Shown in pieces: positions 1 to 4,141 of a stretch of DNA of 6,556 bases. A model generated the notes under the pieces. That model did not search any database, was not told the origin of the DNA, and saw only the letters and a list, made by a program, of their open reading frames with translations. The DNA comes from JACQSR01 sp042577505 (GTDB lineage Archaea; Nanobdellota; Nanobdellia; Woesearchaeales; JACQSR01): positions 1 through 6,556 of the forward strand of contig JBHPEA010000049.1 of NCBI GenBank assembly GCA_042577505.1, read 5' to 3'. The translations under genes and the position numbers were made by a program. The first letter of the stretch is position 1. Every line of letters begins with the position of its first letter.

Positions 1-50
1 ATCCAAGATCTTTCTTATTTATCGCTTTATTGAAATCTCTTTCCTTCTTT
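1..50. repeat. Left arm of 50-bp perfect inverted repeat (partner 647-696)
   Basis: Base i of this arm is the complement of base 697-i for every i from 1 to 50. The match ends abruptly at 51/646, beyond which pairing is no better than chance. The arm starts at base 1, so it may extend outside the window. The partner arm lies inside the small gene at 588-734. A perfect arm with sharp edges lying at a sequence end suggests a recent duplication, or a chimeric or assembly-graph artefact, rather than an old functional repeat. The sequence alone cannot separate these. Confidence 0.93.
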
Positions 51-137
51 TTCTTTAGTATCTAATAAAACTTTAAGTTCTGCTAATTCGATCGTTTGTT
101 CTGGTTTTTTAAAGTATTTTTTTATAAATTCAAACAT
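27..137 (-). CDS. Small ORF of 36 codons, probably a truncated gene start
   Basis: On the minus strand an ATG at 137-135 opens a 36-residue reading frame, beginning MFEFIKKYFKKPEQTIELAE, that stops with TAA at 29-27. The composition is charged and probably helical, and I do not recognise a family. A palindromic TATA box centred 25.5 bases upstream supports a genuine leaderless start. The last part of the frame, from about codon 30, lies inside the inverted-repeat arm at 1-50, so the stop may be produced by a chimeric join and the real gene may be longer. The frame in the arm differs from the frame used by the partner copy in the 588-734 gene. I trust the start more than the end. Confidence 0.4.
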   Translation of the reverse strand: MFEFIKKYFKKPEQTIELAELKVLLDTKEKEGKRFQ

Positions 138-158
138 GTAATAAGGAGAATAATAGCA

Positions 159-166
159 TTTATAAA
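159..166. promoter_or_regulatory. Palindromic TATA box, candidate bidirectional promoter
   Basis: The octamer TTTATAAA is its own reverse complement. Its centre is 26.5 bases upstream of the rnp4 ATG at 189 and 25.5 bases upstream of the opposite-strand ATG at 137. That is the usual distance from an archaeal TATA centre to the transcription start. One TBP site could therefore give two divergent leaderless mRNAs, with direction set by flanking BRE sequence. Use in both directions is inference. Confidence 0.65.
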
Positions 167-188
167 CATTTATTCAGTAATCGTTTGT

Positions 189-500
189 ATGAAGCAGAAA
201 CACTCTAGGAAGCCGTCTCAATTTAGGAAAATTGCATTAGATAGAATTGGCATTCTCTTCAAACAAGCCCAATTGATGTATGAGGAAGATCCAAAATTAT
301 CTAATAGGTATGTGAGATTAGCAAGGACTATCGCAATGAAATATAAGGTCAAATTTCCAAGAGAATTAAAAAGGAAATTTTGTAAGAATTGTTATCATTT
401 TCTTGTTCCTGGGAAGAATTCCAGAGTTAGGATTCAGAAGGGGAGATTGACTATATACTGTAGTGATTGTAAACAATATACTAGGGTTCCATTAAGATAG
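189..500 (+). CDS. rnp4: Ribonuclease P protein component 4 (Rpp21/Rpr2 family)
   Basis: This is a protein subunit of archaeal RNase P, which removes the 5' leader from pre-tRNA; in archaea Rnp4 pairs with Rnp3 on the specificity domain of the RNA. The 103-residue protein has the family layout: a basic helical N-terminus (residues 12-60, with an A-x2-RI-x2-LF-x2-A pattern and RYVRLARTIAMKYK at 40-53), the LKRKFCKNC block, and a zinc ribbon with cysteines at 65, 68, 91 and 94 (two CxxC pairs). The frame is open back to an ATG at 96, but that extension would add 31 hydrophobic and basic residues absent from the family. The TATA box at 159-166 lies inside the extension, exactly 26.5 bases before the ATG at 189, so I chose 189 as a leaderless start. 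Confidence 0.93.
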   Translation: MKQKHSRKPSQFRKIALDRIGILFKQAQLMYEEDPKLSNRYVRLARTIAMKYKVKFPRELKRKFCKNCYHFLVPGKNSRVRIQKGRLTIYCSDCKQYTRVPLR

Positions 501-523
501 TAACTATTCTTTAGTAGTGAACG

Positions 524-558
524 ATAGTAAGCTTTATAAATGCTAAATTCCTTACTAT
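524..558 (+). promoter_or_regulatory. 8-bp inverted repeat flanking a TATA box (possible operator)
   Basis: ATAGTAAG at 524-531 and CTTACTAT at 551-558 are perfect inverted copies either side of the TATA box at 533-540. A further direct copy of GATAGTAA lies at 496-503 across the rnp4 stop codon, 27 bases from the copy at 523-530. The symmetry around the promoter could bind a dimeric regulator of the 588-981 genes. Short AT-rich repeats also arise by chance, so confidence is low. Confidence 0.3.
533..540 (+). promoter_or_regulatory. TATA box for the 588-981 gene pair
   Basis: TTTATAAA is centred 51 bases upstream of the ATG at 588. Transcription would start near 563, giving a leader of about 25 bases that carries GGTGAT at 579-584, a match to the archaeal anti-Shine-Dalgarno sequence. 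This is the only promoter in the window that appears to give a leadered mRNA. Confidence 0.55.
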
Positions 559-587
559 TTCTATAGAAATTACAGAAAGGTGATATC

Positions 588-734
588 ATGGGTATGATTG
601 ATGACGACCTTGAACAAGCGAAAGTATTGAAAGATCATAAGAGAACAAAGAAGGAAAGAGATTTCAATAAAGCGATAAATAAGAAAGATCTTGGATCTTT
701 TGAAATGGATGAGTTATTCTTAGAAAATGAATGA
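588..734 (+). CDS. Small charged protein of unknown function, 48 residues
   Basis: The ATG at 588 is preceded by GGTGAT at 579-584 and a TATA box at 533-540, so expression is plausible. The 48-residue product is highly charged: an acidic start (MGMIDDDLEQ), a basic central block (DHKRTKKERDFNKAINKKD) and an acidic end (EMDELFLENE). It has no cysteine pairs, signal peptide or membrane segment, and I do not recognise a family. A second ATG at 594 is a possible start but is further from the ribosome binding site. The 3' end overlaps the gene starting at 727 by eight bases, which suggests translational coupling. Bases 647-696 are the inner arm of the inverted repeat shared with the window's left edge. 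Confidence 0.6.
   Translation: MGMIDDDLEQAKVLKDHKRTKKERDFNKAINKKDLGSFEMDELFLENE
647..696. repeat. Right arm of 50-bp perfect inverted repeat (partner 1-50)
   Basis: This arm is the exact reverse complement of 1-50 and lies wholly inside the 48-residue ORF at 588-734, covering roughly codons 21-36. The reading frame stays open and has a plausible start and ribosome binding site. This copy is therefore more likely the original, and the copy at the window edge is the displaced one. Confidence 0.93.
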
Positions 735-981
735 TGACCCTAAAGTCACTAGATTACCTGTGGAAATTCCAGGTCTTGATTGTGAGATTACAGATAAGTT
801 TTTTGTAGCTGATCCTAATGATGCTGACACCAGGTTGCCAGGTATACTTTTTAGATCAAATGATGTAGCTTATACAGTACCATATCAATTTTCTCCAGGA
901 ACAATCTCTGATTCCGTTGTTAGGCACATTAGTCTAAGTGAAATCTTTTGGGTTGAAATTAATCCCTATAATATACATTAA
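727..981 (+). CDS. Small protein of unknown function, 84 residues
   Basis: The frame opens at 727 and overlaps the end of the upstream small gene (ATGAATGA around 727-734). No separate ribosome binding site is seen, so translation is probably coupled to that gene. The 84-residue product is acidic and soluble, with no signal peptide or membrane segment and one cysteine. It reads as a beta-rich domain (VTRLPVEIPGLDCEITDKFF, then RLPGILFRS and VAYTVPYQFSPG) ending FWVEINPYNIH. I do not recognise a family. An ATG at 731 gives an exact ATGA overlap with the upstream stop but lies in a different, short frame. The pairing of a small charged protein with a small globular one resembles toxin-antitoxin layouts in size only; no toxin or antitoxin motif is visible. 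Confidence 0.6.
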   Translation: MNDDPKVTRLPVEIPGLDCEITDKFFVADPNDADTRLPGILFRSNDVAYTVPYQFSPGTISDSVVRHISLSEIFWVEINPYNIH

Positions 982-989
982 TAGAAACG

Positions 990-997
990 TTTTAAAA
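990..997 (+). promoter_or_regulatory. TATA-like box for the Dph2-like gene
   Basis: TTTTAAAA, preceded by the purine-rich GAAACG, is centred 26.5 bases before the ATG at 1020. This predicts a leaderless mRNA starting at that ATG rather than at the upstream in-frame TTG at 1008. Confidence 0.5.
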
Positions 998-1019
998 TTC
1001 TAAATTATTGGTTAGAAAA

Positions 1020-1292
1020 ATGGAATACGATCTTGAATTGGAAAGGGCAGTGAAGGAAGTAAAGAAGGTTAATGCAAAGAAAGTATGCATTCAATTACCT
1101 GAAGGTTTAAAACCAAAAGCTAAGGAGATTGTTGATGAAATTACTTCTAAAACAGGTGCTGATGTGCAGATATGGATGGGATCTTGCTTTGGTGCATGTG
1201 ATTTTCCTTTTTATTTAGATAAGTATGGTTTTGATTTATTGATTGCTTGGGGACATTCTACATTTGTAAAACCTAAAGAAAGGTTTAAATAA
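1020..1292 (+). CDS. dph2: Dph2-like protein reduced to the N-terminal domain
   Basis: Full Dph2 transfers a 3-amino-3-carboxypropyl group from SAM to a histidine of elongation factor 2, the first step of diphthamide synthesis, using a noncanonical radical-SAM [4Fe-4S] cluster. This 90-residue product matches only the first of its three domains: VCIQLPEGLKPKAKEIVDEI (22-41), then GSCFGACDFP (54-63) and AWGHSTFV (76-83). Cys60 in GACD corresponds to the first cluster cysteine; Cys56 is extra. The second and third domains, with the other two cluster cysteines, are absent, since family members are usually over 300 residues. The stop is followed within 21 bases by rpiB, leaving no room for a frameshifted remainder. 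It may be a decaying remnant or a one-domain protein with a partner elsewhere. ATG 1020 was chosen over TTG 1008 because of the TATA spacing. Confidence 0.75.
   Translation: MEYDLELERAVKEVKKVNAKKVCIQLPEGLKPKAKEIVDEITSKTGADVQIWMGSCFGACDFPFYLDKYGFDLLIAWGHSTFVKPKERFK
1284..1291 (+). promoter_or_regulatory. TATA-like box for rpiB, inside the end of the Dph2-like gene
   Basis: TTTAAATA, preceded by the purine run AAAGAAAGG, is centred 26.5 bases before the rpiB ATG at 1314. It overlaps the last codons and stop of the upstream gene. The loss of the Dph2 C-terminal region and the creation of this promoter may be linked, which is inference. Confidence 0.5.
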
Positions 1293-1313
1293 GAATAACG
1301 TGAGGGTATTCTT

Positions 1314-1742
1314 ATGAAAGAAAAAATTGTAGTGGGATCGGATCACGCAGGATTTGAGTTGAAAGAAGGGATTAAAAGCTATTTAGAAAAGAAAGGATAC
1401 GAAGTTCTTGATGTGGGTACAGATTCAGCAGAGAGTGTTGACTATCCAGATTATGCATACAAAGTAGCAGATGAGATTAAAGATGATATTAAAGGTATTT
1501 TAGTTTGTGGTAGTGGTGTCGGAGTTTCTATAGCTGCTAATAGAAGGAAAGGAGTTAGGGCGGCTTTGGCTTTTAATACTGAGATTGCAAAATTATCTCG
1601 ACAACATAATAATGCTAATGTTATCTGTCTCTCAGGAAGGTTTACTAGTTTAGAAGATGCAAAAAAGATTGTAGATGTTTTTCTAAAAACTCCTTTTAGC
1701 ACTGAAGAAAGACATGGAAAAAGGGTAAAAAAGCTAGGATGA
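1314..1742 (+). CDS. rpiB: Ribose-5-phosphate isomerase B (RpiB/LacA/LacB family)
   Basis: RpiB interconverts ribose 5-phosphate and ribulose 5-phosphate in the cytoplasmic pentose phosphate pathway. The 142-residue length is normal for the family. Visible motifs are VVGSDHAGFELK (Asp10, His11), DYPDYA (43-48), VCGSGVGVSIAAN (Cys65 as the catalytic base, Ser67 where E. coli has Thr, Asn76), LSRQHNNANV (His98, ring-opening residue) and a basic C-terminal block including His134 and Arg137 for phosphate binding. Cys65 places it with the E. coli type rather than the Mycobacterium type, which uses Glu. Archaea more often carry RpiA, so bacterial origin is plausible. Its 3' end overlaps the membrane protein gene by ATGA. 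A TATA-like box at 1284-1291 predicts leaderless expression; GTGAGGG at 1300-1306 is a weak alternative ribosome site. Confidence 0.95.
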   Translation: MKEKIVVGSDHAGFELKEGIKSYLEKKGYEVLDVGTDSAESVDYPDYAYKVADEIKDDIKGILVCGSGVGVSIAANRRKGVRAALAFNTEIAKLSRQHNNANVICLSGRFTSLEDAKKIVDVFLKTPFSTEERHGKRVKKLG

Positions 1743-2200
1743 TTGAGACAAATTATTTTTTAGCATTGTTGGTTTCATATCTAGGTTTAGTTGTCGGTAT
1801 TATTCTTGCAGTAGTTTCTCCCGAAGAAAGAGCTCCATTAAGAAAATATTTTAAAATGTTTAGATTATTGATATTGTGGACGATATTCTTAGCATCTTTC
1901 TTATTTTCATTTAATAACTTTTATTTCATAATCGTATTAGCAATATTTGCAATTTACCTCTTCGTTGGTAAATTTGTTGATAAAGTTACTTTCTCAATAC
2001 TGGGGATTTTATTTTACATTTCTTCATATGATATTAATTCTATGGCGGTAATGTCGAGTTTAATATTTGTATATGGAGTTATAGTGGGTAGCTATCATAG
2101 TGCAAGAAATAGGGGTTTAAGAAATCTAAAGATTTTAGGACTGAATATAGGTTATGTTCTTATTGGAGCAATATTACCATTTATTTTTCTTTATCTTTAG
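1739..2200 (+). CDS. Multi-pass membrane protein of unknown function
   Basis: The start overlaps the rpiB stop (ATGA at 1739-1742), which implies co-transcription and coupled translation. The 153-residue product is almost entirely hydrophobic, with about six membrane segments near residues 5-26, 41-57, 59-76, 83-97, 103-118 and 133-152. The main soluble parts are a basic loop after the first helix (SPEERAPLRKYFK, 27-39) and another between helices five and six (HSARNRGLRNLK, 120-131). By the positive-inside rule both are likely cytoplasmic. I see no transporter or enzyme signature. The gene converges on carS with a 27-bp overlap; neighbourhood with a lipid enzyme is suggestive of membrane biology but is not evidence of function. 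Confidence 0.8.
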   Translation: MIETNYFLALLVSYLGLVVGIILAVVSPEERAPLRKYFKMFRLLILWTIFLASFLFSFNNFYFIIVLAIFAIYLFVGKFVDKVTFSILGILFYISSYDINSMAVMSSLIFVYGVIVGSYHSARNRGLRNLKILGLNIGYVLIGAILPFIFLYL

Positions 2201-2722
2201 TATGTAACCTAATCTATTGATAATTATATGTCCAAAGAAACTTACCAATATTATAGCAATTATTATTTCTAAAGATGGGACATAGTGAATACTTAGTAAT
2301 AATAGGGAACCTAAAACAAAATCTAGTTGATCAAAAGGGATAAATTTCTCACCTGGAGCAATATTTAGTCTTCTTTTGAAGAAACTTTCAATTAGATCTC
2401 CAAGCAAAGCTCCGAATCCTAGTAAGAAACCGATTGATAAGAAATTTGAATAATTTAATATTGTTATGGATGTCAATATATCATTTTTCTGAAGGATAAA
2501 TTGAAAATACGCAATTAGTAATCCAGCAAGGGTTCCCAAAACTAAACCTCTGACAGTTTTATTCTTGCCAAAAATATCTTTGTTCTGAAATTTAATTCCT
2601 CCATCGACAGGGATAGCCATAAACTTGAGTGTTTTAGAAAAAACAACTGGTGCCATATTGGCGACGTATGCAGGCAACATAAGATACATTGGTATCAGAA
2701 GATAATCAATTACAAAACTCAT
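2174..2722 (-). CDS. carS: CDP-archaeol synthase
   Basis: CarS is an integral membrane cytidylyltransferase: CTP plus 2,3-di-O-geranylgeranylglyceryl phosphate gives CDP-archaeol and pyrophosphate. This activates the archaeal ether lipid core before head-group addition. The 182-residue protein has the hallmark GKNKTVRG (52-59), followed by a membrane helix, and the conserved stretch LLGFGALLGDLIESFFKRRL (100-119) leading to APGEKFIPFDQLDFVLGS (122-139). About five membrane helices are seen, near 6-28, 60-78, 92-111, 134-147 and 151-172, as expected. The start overlaps the PHP gene stop by ATGA, with GGTGG at 2731-2727 (minus strand) as ribosome site, so the two genes form an operon. The 3' end overlaps the convergent membrane gene by 27 bases. 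Its presence implies the cell makes, or finishes, its own archaeal lipids. Confidence 0.94.
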   Translation of the reverse strand: MSFVIDYLLIPMYLMLPAYVANMAPVVFSKTLKFMAIPVDGGIKFQNKDIFGKNKTVRGLVLGTLAGLLIAYFQFILQKNDILTSITILNYSNFLSIGFLLGFGALLGDLIESFFKRRLNIAPGEKFIPFDQLDFVLGSLLLLSIHYVPSLEIIIAIILVSFFGHIIINRLGYILKIKKNKW

Positions 2723-3348
2723 TTTACCACCTTTAGTAGTCCACTTAAAATACTGCCAATAGGTCCATATTTAATTTTTCCGTGGGCTTTTGTCTGTTTA
2801 AGTTTTATAGCTTTTTTGAGGTCGCCTTCAAATTCTGTGTACGCATTTCCAACTTCAAATGCAAAATGAGCGTCTGAACCCCCAGTCATTGCAAGATTAA
2901 ATTCAGTAGCTTTTTTTATCGAAATGGGATTTGAGAATAAACCATTTCTAGAGTTAAATACCTCGATTCCGTCAATATGATGTTTAATTTCTTCAATTGG
3001 CAATTGGAAACTGTGTAAAGGAATAAATGAGAAGGGGTGTGCTATAATAAGAACTCCATCTTGTTTTTTAACTTCATCATAAATTTCATGAATATTTCTT
3101 GCTTTAATCTCTTCATTAATATCTAAAGCAAGTAAGTGGCCTGCTTTAGTTCCGATTTCCATTCCTGGGATAATGTGGAAATTATTATCTTTGTTAAGTT
3201 CCGTAACTTTAAGGGAGCCTTTCATGGAATTATGATCCACAACTGCAATCCCATCAAGACCACTTTTTTTTGCCGCTTTAAGTAGATTCATTGGTTTAAG
3301 ATTACTACATCCTGAATAATATGTATGTGTATGTAAATCAAATTTCAT
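2719..3348 (-). CDS. PHP-domain metal-dependent phosphoesterase
   Basis: This is a PHP (polymerase and histidinol phosphatase) domain protein of 209 residues. Metal ligands are visible in order: HTH at His6/His8 in FDLHTHTYYS, Asp38-His39 in VVDHNS, Glu64 in GMEIG, His71 in GHLLAL, His104 in IAHPFS, and Asp159/His161 in GGSDAHF. The family includes histidinol phosphatase, nucleoside 3',5'-bisphosphate phosphatase and 5'-3' exoribonuclease (TrpH/RNase AM type). This protein resembles the short TrpH-like group, but the substrate cannot be read from sequence. An in-frame ATG at 3366 would add MRYITF; I prefer 3348 because PHP proteins start directly with the H-x-H strand, and a weak TATA-like run lies about 25 bases before it. 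It is the first gene of an ATGA-overlapping pair with carS, which may only be convenience. Confidence 0.9.
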   Translation of the reverse strand: MKFDLHTHTYYSGCSNLKPMNLLKAAKKSGLDGIAVVDHNSMKGSLKVTELNKDNNFHIIPGMEIGTKAGHLLALDINEEIKARNIHEIYDEVKKQDGVLIIAHPFSFIPLHSFQLPIEEIKHHIDGIEVFNSRNGLFSNPISIKKATEFNLAMTGGSDAHFAFEVGNAYTEFEGDLKKAIKLKQTKAHGKIKYGPIGSILSGLLKVVK

Positions 3349-3369
3349 AAAGGTGATATATCTCATTCA

Positions 3370-3377
3370 TTTTTAAG
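3370..3377 (-). promoter_or_regulatory. Weak TATA-like run for the PHP-carS operon
   Basis: On the minus strand CTTAAAAA lies about 25 bases before the preferred PHP start at 3348. It is a weak match to a TATA box. It is recorded because its spacing matches other starts in the window; the stronger TATATAT nearby at 3394-3400 fits the alkD gene on the other strand better. Confidence 0.3.
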
Positions 3378-3393
3378 GCTTATTATAGAAAAC

Positions 3394-3400
3394 TATATAT
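3394..3400 (+). promoter_or_regulatory. TATA box for the alkD-like gene
   Basis: TATATAT, preceded by the purine-rich GAAAAC, is centred about 27 bases before the ATG at 3424 and only 9 bases before the in-frame TTG at 3406. It therefore supports the ATG as a leaderless start and rules against the TTG. A GAGGG at 3415-3419 also lies before this ATG, at a rather short spacing. Confidence 0.55.
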
Positions 3401-3423
3401 GTGTCTTGAAAATTGAGGGTAAG

Positions 3424-4110
3424 ATGATAAATGAACTCATTCAAGATATGAAAAAGGAAAAGAATTCTAAAAAAGCTAAGTTATTATCTGGGTTTTTTAA
3501 AACAGGGAAGGGTCAATATGGTGAAGGTGATGTTTTTTGGGGATTAATGGTACCTCAGCAAAGAAAAATTGCTAAGAAATATTCTAATTTGGAATTAAAA
3601 GATATACAAAATCTGTTATTAAGTGATGTTCATGAACAGAGATTAATTGGTTTGTTCATTATGATTGACCAGTTTAAGAAGGGGGGTAGAGAAAGGATTT
3701 TTAATTTATATTTAAAGAATATCAGAAGGGTGAATAATTGGGACTTGGTAGATTTATCTGCACCAAATATTGTTGGATGTTATCTTGAAAATAAAGATCG
3801 TTCTTTGTTGTATAAACTATCTAGATCTAATAATTTATGGGAGAAAAGAATATCTATTATTGCAACTGCATATTTTATTAGAAACAATGATTTTAAAGAT
3901 GCGCTAAAGATATCTGAAATATTATTGAAGGATAAACATGATTTGATACATAAGGCTGTAGGATGGATGTTGAGAGAGGTTGGTAAGAAAGATAAGAAAG
4001 TTGAGACTCGGTTTCTAGATAAGTATCATAAAGTGATGCCTCGCACTATGTTAAGGTACTCTATCGAAAGATTTGATGAGAAAGAGAGAAAACATTATAT
4101 GAGTAAATAG
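3424..4110 (+). CDS. alkD: AlkD-type DNA alkylation repair glycosylase
   Basis: AlkD proteins are HEAT-like-repeat DNA glycosylases that excise positively charged alkylated bases such as 3-methyladenine and 7-methylguanine without flipping the base. The 228-residue length is typical. The family block FFKTGKGQYGEGD (24-36) and VPQQRKIAKKY (43-53) are clear. Residues matching the four key positions of Bacillus cereus AlkD (Trp109, Asp113, Arg148, Trp187) are Trp106 and Asp110 in NNWDLVD, Arg142 in EKRISIIAT, and Trp181 in GWMLREVGK. An active enzyme is therefore likely. The gene is a stand-alone unit between a divergent PHP gene and a same-strand radical SAM gene, with no adaptive-response regulator nearby. 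It is common in bacteria and scattered in archaea, so transfer is possible. TTG 3406 was rejected because it overlaps the promoter. Confidence 0.92.
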   Translation: MINELIQDMKKEKNSKKAKLLSGFFKTGKGQYGEGDVFWGLMVPQQRKIAKKYSNLELKDIQNLLLSDVHEQRLIGLFIMIDQFKKGGRERIFNLYLKNIRRVNNWDLVDLSAPNIVGCYLENKDRSLLYKLSRSNNLWEKRISIIATAYFIRNNDFKDALKISEILLKDKHDLIHKAVGWMLREVGKKDKKVETRFLDKYHKVMPRTMLRYSIERFDEKERKHYMSK

Positions 4111-4111
4111 C

Positions 4112-4120
4112 TTTTTATTT
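4112..4120 (+). promoter_or_regulatory. T-rich run after alkD: terminator and/or TATA-like box
   Basis: TTTTTATTT directly follows the alkD stop codon. A T-run is the usual archaeal termination signal. The same run is centred about 26 bases before the ATG at 4142, where a TATA box would be expected. It may serve both roles in this 31-base gap, but the match is weak. Confidence 0.35.
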
Positions 4121-4141
4121 GGTTCTGTATTTTGAGTGTAT

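Noticed and set aside
96..188. N-terminal extension of the RNase P subunit starting at ATG 96
   Set aside because: The extra 31 residues are not family-like, and the TATA box at 159-166 lies inside them, at the right distance for a start at 189.
588..981. Toxin-antitoxin interpretation of the two small overlapping genes
   Set aside because: Only size and overlap fit. No catalytic toxin residues, DNA-binding fold or known family motif can be seen, so the function is left unassigned.
1008..1019. TTG start for the Dph2-like protein
   Set aside because: The ATG at 1020 is 26.5 bases from the TATA-like box, and the added four residues are not supported by any ribosome site.
1451..1702. 83-codon minus-strand frame within rpiB
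   Set aside because: It is antisense to a clear RpiB with conserved active-site residues, has no promoter or ribosome site, and encodes nothing recognisable.
3349..3366. Upstream ATG at 3366 for the PHP protein
   Set aside because: It adds six residues before the strand that normally begins PHP domains; 3348 is the better start, although the longer form cannot be excluded.
3406..3423. TTG start for the AlkD-like protein
   Set aside because: It lies only 9 bases from the TATA box centre, so it would be upstream of the predicted transcription start.
4136..4141. GTG start for the radical SAM protein
   Set aside because: The ATG two codons later fits the promoter spacing better and gives a normal family N-terminus.
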